Assembly: GCF_000367365.1 (NCBI RefSeq)
Contig: NZ_BARF01000013.1
Location: 23,141 to 87,140, forward strand
Length of the DNA: 64,000 nt
From: Streptomyces prunicolor NBRC 13075
GTDB lineage: Bacteria; Actinomycetota; Actinomycetes; Streptomycetales; Streptomycetaceae
Direction: 5' to 3'
Shown: piece after piece, positions 35,536-44,472 of the stretch
Layout of the letters: every line of letters begins with the position of its first letter
Numbering within the stretch: position 1 is the stretch's first letter
Notes under the pieces: model-generated
What the model was told of the DNA's origin: nothing
Database searches by the model: none
What the model saw: only the letters and a program-made list of their open reading frames with translations
Made by a program: the position numbers and the translations under genes

Positions 35536-36236
35536 CGGGTCCGCTCACGCGGTGGTCCCGTGCTGGGCGCGGCCGGATCCACCCCGTCGGCCAGCAGCCG
35601 CGTCGGCAACCACCAAGCCGCCGCGCACACGCACACTCCGAGCCAGCCGACGGCGAACAGCCAGCCGCCGACGACATCCGTGAACCAGTGCACGCCCAGA
35701 TACACCCGGGTCAGTCCGACCAGCGCGCCCCAGCAGCCGACGGCCAGGCACAGCGGGGTTCTCCCGTGCGGGGCGCGCACGCATATCGCGAGGATCACCA
35801 GCCCGGCGGTGAGCGCCGCCGTGGTGGTGTGGCCGGAGGGGAAGGACCAACCCGAGGCGTTTCCGGCCCAGTTGCCCATCGCCGGGCGGGGCCGCGAGAC
35901 CAGTTCCATCGCGCCGTAGCGCAGGCCCTGGCCGGCGGCGAGGCAGGCTGTGGCCAGGGTCGCGGCGAGCAGACGTCCGCGTGCGGTGCGGCCGGTGAGG
36001 AGTCCGGCGAGGACGACGAGGGCGTACGGGATGACGCCCGTGCCGGTCGCGGTCAGGCCGCGGGCCACCGCCAGCGCCATGTCCGGGCGGTGCGCGACGG
36101 ACCAGGACAGCGCGTCCTCGTCCGTGAACAGCGGAGCGCCCTCGTGCCCGATCACGACCATGCTCAGCACGCCGAACGCGGTCCAGGCGCCGAGGCTCAG
36201 GCTGCCCGCCAGTTCGGCGGTGTCCTCGCGGTTCAT
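35529..36236 (-). CDS. PAP2-family membrane phosphatase
   Basis: A 235-residue protein with six helices and the three-part PAP2 active site: RPRPAMG, SFPSGH and TRVYLGVHWFTDV (nucleophilic His in the last). Likely substrates are lipid phosphates such as phosphatidic acid or undecaprenyl pyrophosphate, facing outward. Its ATG overlaps the upstream PAP2 gene stop (ATGA), so the two are co-translated. The long open frame upstream of 36236 runs antiphase to the neighbour and is not coding. Confidence 0.88.
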   Translation of the reverse strand: MNREDTAELAGSLSLGAWTAFGVLSMVVIGHEGAPLFTDEDALSWSVAHRPDMALAVARGLTATGTGVIPYALVVLAGLLTGRTARGRLLAATLATACLAAGQGLRYGAMELVSRPRPAMGNWAGNASGWSFPSGHTTTAALTAGLVILAICVRAPHGRTPLCLAVGCWGALVGLTRVYLGVHWFTDVVGGWLFAVGWLGVCVCAAAWWLPTRLLADGVDPAAPSTGPPRERTRP

Positions 36237-36838
36237 GACACCAGCAGGGGTCGCAGTCGGGTGGCCGTGATCCGCCGGGTCAGGGAGTCCGGCCGGCGCT
36301 TCAGCAGCGTCATCGCGCCGAGCGCCAGGAGCGTGCCGACGGCCACGCCCGCCACCACGTCGTGCGGATAGTGGACCCCGACCCAGACCCGGGAGGCCGC
36401 CATCGCGAGCGCGGCCACGGCGGCGACCGCACCGATTCGGCGCGAGACGAAGAACAGGGCGACCGCTGCCGCCGCGGCGATGGTGGCGTGGTTGCTCGGG
36501 AAGGACCAGTCGCCCTGCGCCGGACACGCCTCCAGCGTGACCACCCGCAGGGTCCGACACGGCCGGTTCTCCCGCACCACCGCCTTGAGCAGCGAGTCGA
36601 TGCCGTACGCGGCGACCACGACCACCGGCACGGCCAGTGCCGTCACCGCCGCCTCGGCACCGACCCGGCGGGCCCGCCACCAGCCCACGACCATCAGCAC
36701 GGCGAACAGCGCAAGCCCGTACGTCGACCACACCGAGATCGCGCTGTCCAGCCAAGTGGGCGCGTGCTGCGCGGAGTCGACCACATCCGTGTAGGCCTCG
36801 CCGTCGACGGACGCCCCCTGGAACGCGACGAGGATCAT
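36233..36838 (-). CDS. PAP2-family membrane phosphatase, shorter paralog
   Basis: A 201-residue PAP2 phosphatase with motifs RENRPCRTL, SFPSNHATI and SRVWVGVHYPHDV. First gene of a two-phosphatase operon. The ATG at 36838 follows GGAGG by 7 bases. Its upstream region carries several TACA/TGTA inverted repeats that could be repressor sites and are shared with the divergent iron operon. Substrate unknown; undecaprenyl pyrophosphate recycling is a plausible role given the SNH variant common in bacterial members. Confidence 0.85.
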   Translation of the reverse strand: MILVAFQGASVDGEAYTDVVDSAQHAPTWLDSAISVWSTYGLALFAVLMVVGWWRARRVGAEAAVTALAVPVVVVAAYGIDSLLKAVVRENRPCRTLRVVTLEACPAQGDWSFPSNHATIAAAAAVALFFVSRRIGAVAAVAALAMAASRVWVGVHYPHDVVAGVAVGTLLALGAMTLLKRRPDSLTRRITATRLRPLLVS

Positions 36839-36883
36839 CCGTGCACCTCCCGGGCGAACATCACCACACCGACCTCCATCGCT

Positions 36884-36998
36884 GACTACAAATCTGTAGA
36901 CGGTCTACTCAACTGTAGACGATCGCGGCGCACGGGAAGTTCCGCCCTTTTGCCCGGTCATTGCCGCTTCATGACTGACTGACTACATGTATGTAGTC
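36884..36998. promoter_or_regulatory. Cluster of TACA/TGTA inverted repeats in the PAP2/efe divergent promoter
   Basis: Three dyads occur: GACTACAAATCTGTAGAC (36884-36901), GTCTACTCAACTGTAGAC (36903-36920), and the best, GACTACATGTATGTAGTC (36981-36998), whose arms extend to 9 bp. They resemble BlaI/MecI-family operators. Spacing suggests two sites for the PAP2 promoter and one for the iron operon. No regulator of that family is encoded in the window. Confidence 0.65.
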
Positions 36999-37015
36999 AT
37001 GATGGTCCGCGAAGT

Positions 37016-37027
37016 AAGGCATGCCTT
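37016..37027. promoter_or_regulatory. Possible iron-regulator (IdeR/DmdR-like) box before efeUO
   Basis: AAGGCATGCCTT is a perfect 12-bp palindrome, flanked as GTAAGGCATGCCTTCAC. It partly resembles the actinobacterial iron box built on TTAGG...CCTAA. It sits 26 bases before the start codon and just upstream of the AGGAGGGG ribosome site, a location suited to repression. The match is partial. Confidence 0.45.
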
Positions 37028-37053
37028 CACTAACCCAGGAGGGGTCGCACCCA

Positions 37054-39084
37054 ATGTGGGACGACGCGTTTCCGAGCTTTCTGATCGGACTGAGGGAGGG
37101 GCTGGAGGCCGGGCTCATCGTCTCGATCCTGGTCGCCACCCTCGTCCGCGCCGACGCCAGGTCCCGGCTGCCGCAGGTGTGGACGGGCGTCCTGGCGGCG
37201 ATCGCCCTGGCGATGAGCTTCGGCGCGGTGCTCACCTTCACCGCGGCGAACCTCTCCGCCACGGCTCAGGAAGCGTTCGGCGGCGTCCTCAGTGTGATCG
37301 CCGTCGCGTTCGTCACCGCGATGGTGTTCTGGATGCGCCGCTCGGCCCGTACCTTCTCCGGCGAGATCAGGGAGAAGGTGACCGGCGCGCTGGGCATGGG
37401 CGCGGGCGTGCTGATGCTCACCTCGTTCCTCGCGGTGGGCCGCGAGGGCCTGGAGACGGCCCTGTTCCTGTGGACCACGGCCCGCGCGGCCGGTGAGTCC
37501 GCGGGCCCCCTGACCGGCGCCGGCATCGGGCTGGTCCTCGCGGCGGCCCTGTGCTGGGGCCTGTACCGCCGGGTCCTCAGGATCAACCTGACGAAGTTCT
37601 TCACCGCCACCGGCGTCGTCCTCATCGTCATCGCGGCCGGCGTCCTCGGCTACGGCCTGCGCGACCTCCAGGAGGGCGGTGTCCTCCCCGGCCTGACCAC
37701 CTACGCCTTCGACCTCAGCGGCAGTGTCGACGCCGGGTCCTGGTACAGCACCCTCATCCAGGGCGTGTTCAACCTGATGCCCACGATGACCTGGCTCCAA
37801 GTGGCGGGCTACGTCGGCTATTTGGTGGTGGTGATGCCCCTGTTCGTGCGCGGGGTGAAGACGAAGACGCCCGAACCCGCGCCCACGACAGTCCAGTTGA
37901 GCGAGTCGCCCCCGTCACCGCGCCGCCGCTCCGTCTGGGTCGTCCCGGTCGCGGTGGTCGCCGTACCCGCGGTCGTCGCCGGTCTCTTCGTCGCCTTCTC
38001 CCGCCCCAAACCCGCGAGTTCGGAGACCGTGGCCGTCTCCGAGACGGAGTGCGGCAAGGGCTTCACCGCGCCCGACACCGGACGGCAGACCTTCCAGATG
38101 CACAACACCGGCGACAAGACCGCCGAGGTGTACCTGATCGACCCGGCGAGCAACGCCGTCTACGGCGAGGTCGAGGGCCTCGCTCCCGGCACCACCCGGG
38201 ACCTGGTCGCCACCGTCGCGGGCGGCTCGTACGCCTGGCGCTGCGTGCCCACCGGCGCGAAGGCCGTCACGTCCGCCACGGTCCATGTCAGCGGCGGGGG
38301 AGGCTCGGTGAAGGCGGTCGTCCCCGTCTCCGAGAACGACCTCGCCGCGCCCCTGAAGGCCTACAAGGTGTACGTCGACCAGGGCCTGGCCACCCTCGAG
38401 ACCCAGACCCGGCAGCTCAGCACCGACATCGCGGGCAACCACCTCGCCAAGGCACGCACCGACTGGCTGACCGCGCACCGCACTTACTCCTCCCTGGGTG
38501 CCGCCTACGGAACCTTCGAGGACTTCGACCAGAAGATCAACGGCAGGGCCGACGGGCTGGCCGGGGGAGTCGACAACAAGGACTTCGCGGGCTTCCACCG
38601 CATCGAGTACGGGCTCTGGCACGGGCAGTCGGCGGGCGAGTTGAAGGTGCCCGCGCAGCAACTCGCCGCCGCGGTCGTGGGGTTGCGGAAGGCGTTCCCG
38701 ACCCAGGACTTCGACCCCGGTGACCTGCCGCTGCGGGCCCACGAAATCCTGGAGAACACCCTGCAGTTCGAGCTGACCGGCGATACGGACGAGGGCAGCG
38801 GCACCAACCTCGCCACCGTCGACAGCAACCTCGCCGGCACGCGCGAGCTGCTCACCGTACTCGAGCCGCTGCTGACCAAGGAGTCCCCGAAGCTGCTCCC
38901 CGGCGTCGACGCCGACATCGCCCGGCTGCAGAAGCTGCTCGACTCGGCGCACCAGGGCGGCAGTTGGACCCCCGTCGAGCAGTTGGACGAGACGGCGAAG
39001 GCCCAACTTGACGGCGCCACCGGGCAGTTGCTGGAGGACCTGGCACCGGTGCCGGACCTGCTGGAGATCAGGAAGTCCGCCTGA
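37054..39084 (+). CDS. efeUO: Fused iron permease EfeU and periplasmic-type EfeO
   Basis: A 676-residue fusion. Residues 1-280 are an FTR1/EfeU ferrous-iron permease with seven helices and two REGLE iron motifs (R14-E18, R130-E134). A linker and an extra helix (about 290-320) lead to an exported EfeO half: a cupredoxin-like domain (about 335-425, with C and M residues), then an M75/imelysin domain with H515 and E518 in [10 protein letters not shown]. In most bacteria these are separate proteins; the fusion fixes them 1:1. ATG 37054 follows AGGAGGGG by 9 bases. The stop overlaps efeB (TGATG). Confidence 0.88.
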   Translation: MWDDAFPSFLIGLREGLEAGLIVSILVATLVRADARSRLPQVWTGVLAAIALAMSFGAVLTFTAANLSATAQEAFGGVLSVIAVAFVTAMVFWMRRSARTFSGEIREKVTGALGMGAGVLMLTSFLAVGREGLETALFLWTTARAAGESAGPLTGAGIGLVLAAALCWGLYRRVLRINLTKFFTATGVVLIVIAAGVLGYGLRDLQEGGVLPGLTTYAFDLSGSVDAGSWYSTLIQGVFNLMPTMTWLQVAGYVGYLVVVMPLFVRGVKTKTPEPAPTTVQLSESPPSPRRRSVWVVPVAVVAVPAVVAGLFVAFSRPKPASSETVAVSETECGKGFTAPDTGRQTFQMHNTGDKTAEVYLIDPASNAVYGEVEGLAPGTTRDLVATVAGGSYAWRCVPTGAKAVTSATVHVSGGGGSVKAVVPVSENDLAAPLKAYKVYVDQGLATLETQTRQLSTDIAGNHLAKARTDWLTAHRTYSSLGAAYGTFEDFDQKINGRADGLAGGVDNKDFAGFHRIEYGLWHGQSAGELKVPAQQLAAAVVGLRKAFPTQDFDPGDLPLRAHEILENTLQFELTGDTDEGSGTNLATVDSNLAGTRELLTVLEPLLTKESPKLLPGVDADIARLQKLLDSAHQGGSWTPVEQLDETAKAQLDGATGQLLEDLAPVPDLLEIRKSA

Positions 39085-40448
39085 TGAGCACCGGGAACGC
39101 GAGCGGTGCCGAGAACACCGGCAGTACTCAGAACAGCCGCAGCACCCAGAACAGCCGTAGCGAGGGGAACTGTCCGATGCCGTCTGCTGAAACCCAGGGC
39201 TGCCCGGCCGGAGCCGGTCGCCGTTCCTTCGTGCGGACGGCGCTCGGTGCCGGGGCCGCCGGAGCGGTGCTGGCCGGCGGGGCGTTCGCGCTCGCGGAGA
39301 CCGGCGGTACGGCTCAGGCGCAGGCCGCCGATACCACGAACGGCGCCAAGGTGCCCTTCCACGGCACCCACCAGGCAGGCATTCTCACCCCCACCCCGGC
39401 CGCCGCGACCTTCGTCTCCCTCGACGTGATCGCCGACAACCGCGCCGAACTGACCGACCTGCTGCGCACGATCACCGAACGGGCCCGCTTCCTCACCTCC
39501 GGCGGCACCCCCGCCGACCTCGGCGTCGGCGCGCCGCCTGCCGACAACGGCATCCTCGGCCCGGACGTCCCCGCCGACGCCCTCACGGTCACCGTCGGTG
39601 TGGGCGCGTCCCTCTTCGACGACCGGTACGGACTCGCCAAGGTCAAGCCGCGCCGACTGACCCCCATGAAGACGTTCCCGAACGACAACCTCCGCGCCGC
39701 CGAGTGCCACGGCGACCTGTCGCTCCAGGTGTGCGGCGCCCGCCAGGACACGGTGCTGCACGCGCTGCGGGACATCGCCCGGCACACCCGCGGCGGCATG
39801 CAGATCAAGTGGCGCATCGACGGCTTCCAGAACACCCCGCGCCCCACCGGCACCCAGCGCAATCTGCTCGGCTTCAAGGACGGCATAGCCAACCCGGACG
39901 TGAAGTCCACCCGTGAGACCGACCGGCTGATCTGGGTCGGCGACGGACAGGGCGAACCGGCCTGGGCGAGCGGCGGCAGCTACCAGGTGATCCGGATCAT
40001 CCGCATGCTGGTCGAGTTCTGGGACCGGGTCTCACTCAGCGAGCAGGAGCTGATGTTCGGCCGCCGCAAGGACACCGGCGCCCCGCTGGACGGCGCCAAG
40101 GAGACGGACATCCCGCACTACGCCAAGGACCCCAAAGGCACGGCGATCCCGCTCGACGCCCACATCCGCCTCGCCAACCCGCGCACCGCCGCCACCGACA
40201 CCTCGCGCATCCTGCGCCGCGGCTACAACTACGACCGGGGCATCGACGCCGTCGGCAACCTCGACATGGGCCTCGTCTTCTGCTGCTACCAGCAGGACGT
40301 GAAGCGCCAGTTCGAGGCGACCCAGACCCGGCTGATCGACGAACCCCTCGTCGACTACATCTCTCCGACCGGCGGCGGCTACTTCTACGCGCTGCCGGGT
40401 GTGAAGGACGCCAAGGACTGGCTCGGCAGGGGTTTGATGGCGTCCTGA
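39084..40448 (+). CDS. efeB: DyP-type peroxidase EfeB, Tat-exported
   Basis: A 454-residue dye-decolourising heme peroxidase. After a Ser/Asn-rich lead containing a small tandem repeat comes a twin-arginine signal ([16 protein letters not shown]). The DyP motif GFKDGIANP carries catalytic D266, and H360 (DAHIRLANP) is the likely proximal heme ligand. With EfeUO it forms the ferrous/heme iron uptake system, the peroxidase oxidising iron or heme outside the membrane. The signal begins unusually late (about residue 45); an internal ATG at residue 32 could be the true start. Confidence 0.92.
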   Translation: MSTGNASGAENTGSTQNSRSTQNSRSEGNCPMPSAETQGCPAGAGRRSFVRTALGAGAAGAVLAGGAFALAETGGTAQAQAADTTNGAKVPFHGTHQAGILTPTPAAATFVSLDVIADNRAELTDLLRTITERARFLTSGGTPADLGVGAPPADNGILGPDVPADALTVTVGVGASLFDDRYGLAKVKPRRLTPMKTFPNDNLRAAECHGDLSLQVCGARQDTVLHALRDIARHTRGGMQIKWRIDGFQNTPRPTGTQRNLLGFKDGIANPDVKSTRETDRLIWVGDGQGEPAWASGGSYQVIRIIRMLVEFWDRVSLSEQELMFGRRKDTGAPLDGAKETDIPHYAKDPKGTAIPLDAHIRLANPRTAATDTSRILRRGYNYDRGIDAVGNLDMGLVFCCYQQDVKRQFEATQTRLIDEPLVDYISPTGGGYFYALPGVKDAKDWLGRGLMAS

Positions 40449-40469
40449 CCAGGGATTTTTCCTCCCATT

Positions 40470-40495
40470 GGGCAAGACCTGCCGTGGTCTTTGCC
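40470..40495. terminator. Hairpin terminator after efeB
   Basis: GGCAAGACC and GGTCTTTGCC pair with one bulge around a six-base loop, about 20 bases after the efeB stop. No T tract follows. Confidence 0.55.
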
Positions 40496-40517
40496 GACCG
40501 TTACTGCGAATGGGTTG

Positions 40518-40583
40518 CAGGTACGGGAAGATGGCACGAGGTTGCTCGCGGCAACCGCGCAGCCATGCTCGCACCCGTACCTG
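40518..40583 (+). ncRNA. Nested-hairpin leader upstream of the NiCoT transporter
   Basis: Three nested helices: CAGGTACGGG (40518-40527) with CCCGTACCTG (40574-40583), 10 bp perfect; ATGGC (40531-40535) with GCCAT (40562-40566); and GGTTGC (40540-40545) with GCAACC (40551-40556) around a TCGCG loop. The structure ends 24 bases before the start codon. It lacks the known cobalamin riboswitch box and does not match other riboswitches I recognise. It could be a metal-responsive leader, an mRNA-stability hairpin or simply a terminator. Confidence 0.5.
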
Positions 40584-40607
40584 TACCCGGCAGAAAGACC
40601 CTCCTCG

Positions 40608-41771
40608 ATGACGGCCGCCCCCGAGTCCACTCCGACCCTCCCCGTCACGGCCGCGGCGTCGCGGCCGACGCTCTGGTACCGCGTCCGTACGTCGATGACG
40701 CGGCAGGAGTGGACCCGGGTCGGCGGGATGGCCGCGTTCGTGCTGGGGCTGCATGTGATCGGCTGGTTCACGCTCGTGTGGATCGTGGCGCCGGGGCACT
40801 ACAGCGTCGGCGAGAAGTCCTTCGGTATCGGCATGGGCGTGACCGCGTACACGCTCGGTATGCGGCACGCGTTCGACGCGGACCACATCGCGGCGATCGA
40901 CAACACGACCCGCAAGCTGATGAGCGAGGGGCAGCGCCCGTTGTCGGTGGGCTTCTGGTTCTCGCTCGGCCACTCCAGCATCGTCTTCGGCCTGACCCTC
41001 CTGCTTTCCCTAGGCGTCAAGGCCCTGGCCAACCCGGTCCGCGACGACAACTCCCAACTGCACGACGTCACCGGCCTGATCGGTACGACGGTCTCGGGCA
41101 CGTTCCTCTACGTCATCGCCGGCATCAACCTCGTCATCATGGCCGGCATCTGGAAGGTGTTCCGCCAGATGCGCTCGGGCCACTACGACGAGGCCGCGCT
41201 GGAGGAGCAGCTCAACAACCGCGGCTTCATGAACCGCATCCTCGGCCGCTTCATGAAGTCGATCACCAAGTCCTGGCAGATGTACCCGCTGGGCCTGCTC
41301 TTCGGCCTCGGCTTCGACACGGCGACGGAGATCGCGCTGCTGGTCCTCGCCGGTTCGGGCGCCGCGTCCGGCCTGCCCTGGTACGCGATCCTGTGCCTGC
41401 CGATCCTCTTCGCGGCCGGTATGTCGCTGCTCGACACGATCGACGGCACGTTCATGAACTTCGCCTACGGCTGGGCGTTCTCCAAGCCGGTCCGCAAGGT
41501 CTACTACAACCTCACGATCACCGGCCTGTCCGTCGCCGTCGCCCTGATCATCGGCACGGTCGAACTCCTGGGCCTGTTCGCCGAGAAGCTCGACCTCCAC
41601 GGCTTCTTCTGGGACTGGGTAGCCGGCCTCGACCTCAACGTCATCGGCTTCCTCATCGTCGGCCTGTTCTTCGCGACCTGGATCGTGGCCCTGCTGGTGT
41701 GGAAGTTCGGCCGCATCGAGGAAAAGTGGACAGCGAGTCTGGCTCAACCGGCGCAACAGCCCGCGGAATAG
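40608..41771 (+). CDS. NiCoT-family nickel/cobalt transporter (HoxN/NixA type)
   Basis: A 387-residue secondary transporter with eight helices. The family signature RHAFDADHIAAIDN (HX4DH) in helix 2 binds the metal, and GLGFDTATEIALL and LFAAGMSLLDTIDG are the other conserved segments. It imports nickel or cobalt; which one cannot be told from sequence. ATG 40608 was chosen because the transmembrane region follows closely; 39 further in-frame codons upstream would lie over the structured leader. Sits 160 bases after efeB, probably a separate transcript. Confidence 0.9.
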   Translation: MTAAPESTPTLPVTAAASRPTLWYRVRTSMTRQEWTRVGGMAAFVLGLHVIGWFTLVWIVAPGHYSVGEKSFGIGMGVTAYTLGMRHAFDADHIAAIDNTTRKLMSEGQRPLSVGFWFSLGHSSIVFGLTLLLSLGVKALANPVRDDNSQLHDVTGLIGTTVSGTFLYVIAGINLVIMAGIWKVFRQMRSGHYDEAALEEQLNNRGFMNRILGRFMKSITKSWQMYPLGLLFGLGFDTATEIALLVLAGSGAASGLPWYAILCLPILFAAGMSLLDTIDGTFMNFAYGWAFSKPVRKVYYNLTITGLSVAVALIIGTVELLGLFAEKLDLHGFFWDWVAGLDLNVIGFLIVGLFFATWIVALLVWKFGRIEEKWTASLAQPAQQPAE

Positions 41772-41803
41772 CCGCTATTGGGCAGAGTGACGAACCGGAC
41801 CGC

Positions 41804-42763
41804 TCACGGCCGCACCCCCAACTCCTTCCGCCACTTCACGATCTGCTTCTCCGCGTCCCCGGTGTACGACCACGGAGTCGTTGTCGCCCGGCGGCCCATC
41901 ATGGCCAGGATCGGCGTCGAGATGTCCTTCGTGCCCGCGTAACAGGCCGCGTGGGCGAGGTAGTTGAGGTCGCGGAGTTCGCCGGGTGGGAAGGGACCGT
42001 CCTCGCGGGCGGTGATCCAGCGTTGCCAGGTGCGGCGGACGTCGCTGACGGCGCCGTCGTGGGTCCAGTGCTGGCCCAGGCCCACCGCCGCCTGCTGGCC
42101 CTTCGCGGCGTCGAGGGCGTAGCGGTACTCCTCGACGCGGGCGTACTGCACCAGGACCGGCAGGGTGCAGCCGGGCGGCGCGACGCCCGCCGCGTCGCGG
42201 GCGAAGTCGTACATGAGGCCGTGGCTGCCGTGCCAGCGGGAGGAGTAGTAGTGGAGGATCTGGAGATGGCCCTCGACGCTGTAGGGGTCACGGCGGTGCA
42301 ACTCGTCCCACCAGCGGGCGAGTTCCTGGCGTCGTACCCCTGAGGGATAGAGGCGGGCCACGGAGATCAGGGAGATCCACGGGGTGGGATCGTCCGGGTA
42401 CGCCTCCGAGGCCTGGAGGCAGGCCATGACCGCGCCGTCGATACGGTTCCGGTCGATCGGCACGCCCCGGCCCGCCGCGATGGCGATGTTGAACGCCCGG
42501 GCCGTCTCCGTCGCCGCGCGCAGCGTGAGCGCGTCGCCGCTGTGCGGTTCGGCGGCCAGCCATGACTCGACCGTCGAACTGCTCGCGCAGGCCTGTGCGA
42601 GCGTCCGGATCCGGTGGCCCCGGCCGAGCCAGTGCGCGCCGGTGTTCCGCAGCAGGTCGCGCAGGCCCTGCCAGCGGCCGATGACGATGTCCTGGCGGGC
42701 CGAACTGAGGGGAGCGTCCCCGCAGTCGGGGTCGAAGTCGGGGGTGTAGCGGTCTCGCGCCAT
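41804..42763 (-). CDS. Conserved hypothetical protein, helical (TPR-like)
   Basis: A 319-residue soluble protein I do not recognise. It is rich in Trp, Arg and Ala, predicted mostly helical, and has repeated helical pairs such as YSVEGHLQILHYYSSRWHG and YARVEEYRYALDAAKGQ that look like degenerate TPR units. No signal, membrane segment or catalytic motif is seen. It ends in convergence with the NiCoT gene and starts 10 bases before the end of the APC permease on the same strand, so it is probably co-transcribed with it. Function unknown. Confidence 0.75.
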   Translation of the reverse strand: MARDRYTPDFDPDCGDAPLSSARQDIVIGRWQGLRDLLRNTGAHWLGRGHRIRTLAQACASSSTVESWLAAEPHSGDALTLRAATETARAFNIAIAAGRGVPIDRNRIDGAVMACLQASEAYPDDPTPWISLISVARLYPSGVRRQELARWWDELHRRDPYSVEGHLQILHYYSSRWHGSHGLMYDFARDAAGVAPPGCTLPVLVQYARVEEYRYALDAAKGQQAAVGLGQHWTHDGAVSDVRRTWQRWITAREDGPFPPGELRDLNYLAHAACYAGTKDISTPILAMMGRRATTTPWSYTGDAEKQIVKWRKELGVRP

Positions 42764-42773
42764 CGGGTGCCCC

Positions 42774-44246
42774 TCAGAAGTCGGTGGGGAGACCCTGATG
42801 GACCCGGGACTGTTCGGGCACGAAGTCGTCCGGGACGTAGTCCGTCTCGACGGTGTGCGTCGCGTCGAGGCGCGAGGGACGGTAGTAGTCGCTGCCCTGC
42901 TTCCAGTACCAGAACATCGGGACCAGCCCTACGGCCAGTCCGCCGACGCCGATGGTGATCGCCGCGTTGCTCAGGCTGCTCAGCGACTCGACGAAGATCC
43001 AGAACATGAACAGGGCGCCGAACAGCGGCCACAGTCCGCCGAAGAGGAAGTTCGCCGCGGACTTGAAGAGCATCTTGCGGTAGGCGACGACCACCGCGAG
43101 GCCCGCCAGGCCGTAGTACACGGCGATCTGCAGACCGATCGCCGAGATCGCGTCGGAGAGGATCTCGCCCACCGAACCGAGCGCGTTCGAGGCGATGAAC
43201 ATCACCAGCGCCACCCCGCCGACCACGGTGATGGCGACCCAGGGCGTGTTCCAGGTGCGGTGCACCTTGCCCAGCGCGGCCGGCATCGTACGGTCGCGGC
43301 CCATCGCGAACAGCGAACGCGTGACCTGGATGAGGGTGGTCTCCAGGGTGGCGATGGTCGACAGCATCACCGACACGATGAGCAACTTACCGCCCCAGCC
43401 CGGCCACAGCTCGTCGCCGAGCACGGCCAGGACGTTGGCGTCGTTGTTCTCGATCTGGCGTGAGGTCAGGATGATGTTCACCGCGATGGTGAACACCTCG
43501 AAGAGCAGGAACACGATGCCGACGCCGATCAGGCCCGCGAGTCCGGTCGTACGACGGCTGTTGCGGGTCTCCTCGCTGAGGTTGCTGGTGACGTCCCAAC
43601 CCCAGTAGTAGAACGCGGCGATGAGCGCGCCCGACGCGAAGCCGGACACCCCGTCGAAGTGGCTGAAGCCCAGCCAGGACCAGTCGAAGGCGCGGGCGTT
43701 GTCGGTGTGGACGAGGGCGAACACCGCGAACAGCGCCAGGATGCCCAACTCGATGCCGGACATGAGGAGTTGGGCCCGGACCGTGAGCCGGGCGCCGCCG
43801 AGCACCACGAGCAGCATGATCACGAACCAGGCCGCCCCCACCACCGTCGACAACGCCGTGTTGTCCGCGAGGCCCTGATCGAAGAGGGACAGCGTCATCG
43901 AACCGGCGGGCAGCGACCCGGCGACCATGAAGATGGTCGCGGAGACCACCAGCGCCCAACCGCTGATGAAGCCGAGAAAGGGGTGCAGGGTGCGGCCCAC
44001 CCAGGAGTAACTGGCCCCCGCGTTCACGTCGATACGGCCGAGATAGCTGAACGCCAGCGCGATGCCCAGCATCGGTATCGCGCAGTAGAGAAGGGCCGCC
44101 GGACTGGCCAGCCCCACCGCGCCGACCAGGACCGCCGTGGTCGCGGCCAGCGAGTAGGCCGGGGCGCTGCCCGCCACGGCCATCACCACCGTGTCGAACG
44201 TACCGAGGGCATTGGCCTGCAGCCCTCTGCCCCTGTTGTTGCTCAT
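42774..44246 (-). CDS. APC-superfamily amino acid permease
   Basis: A 490-residue, twelve-helix permease of the amino acid/polyamine/organocation family. The first helix motif GTFDTVVMAVAGSAPAYSL and the helix 6 region AFYYWGWDVTSNLSEE are typical. Substrate not identifiable. ATG 44246 was chosen; it has only a weak GGAA site about 12 bases upstream, and a longer reading to 44348 shows no homology. The C-terminal tail (VPDDFVPEQSRVHQGLPTDF) is hydrophilic. Confidence 0.88.
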   Translation of the reverse strand: MSNNRGRGLQANALGTFDTVVMAVAGSAPAYSLAATTAVLVGAVGLASPAALLYCAIPMLGIALAFSYLGRIDVNAGASYSWVGRTLHPFLGFISGWALVVSATIFMVAGSLPAGSMTLSLFDQGLADNTALSTVVGAAWFVIMLLVVLGGARLTVRAQLLMSGIELGILALFAVFALVHTDNARAFDWSWLGFSHFDGVSGFASGALIAAFYYWGWDVTSNLSEETRNSRRTTGLAGLIGVGIVFLLFEVFTIAVNIILTSRQIENNDANVLAVLGDELWPGWGGKLLIVSVMLSTIATLETTLIQVTRSLFAMGRDRTMPAALGKVHRTWNTPWVAITVVGGVALVMFIASNALGSVGEILSDAISAIGLQIAVYYGLAGLAVVVAYRKMLFKSAANFLFGGLWPLFGALFMFWIFVESLSSLSNAAITIGVGGLAVGLVPMFWYWKQGSDYYRPSRLDATHTVETDYVPDDFVPEQSRVHQGLPTDF

Positions 44247-44472
44247 GGATGCGCTGCTTTCCGTCTTGCACGACGTGGGGGGTTGCGCGAACCGGCCCCG
44301 GACCCGGAGATGGGGTGGCCTCGGGTCAGTGGCCGGTCGGAACAACAAATAGGGAGTGGTGGATACCCGTTGAACCGCTGCGTCGGCGGACGGTCACACC
44401 GTGTGTGGGTGTGATGATAGCCGTACCTCTTGACCTTTCAAGATTGACCAGCGAGTAATCTCCTGTGAACGG

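Noticed and set aside
40541..40555. Nur (nickel) box at GTTGC-TCGCG-GCAAC.
   Set aside because: The spacing between TGC and GCA halves is 5, not the 9 of the Nur consensus, and the bases are the apical stem of the larger hairpin.
40449..40607. Cobalamin riboswitch before the NiCoT gene.
   Set aside because: The conserved B12-box and GCCACTG core are absent; only nested hairpins are seen.
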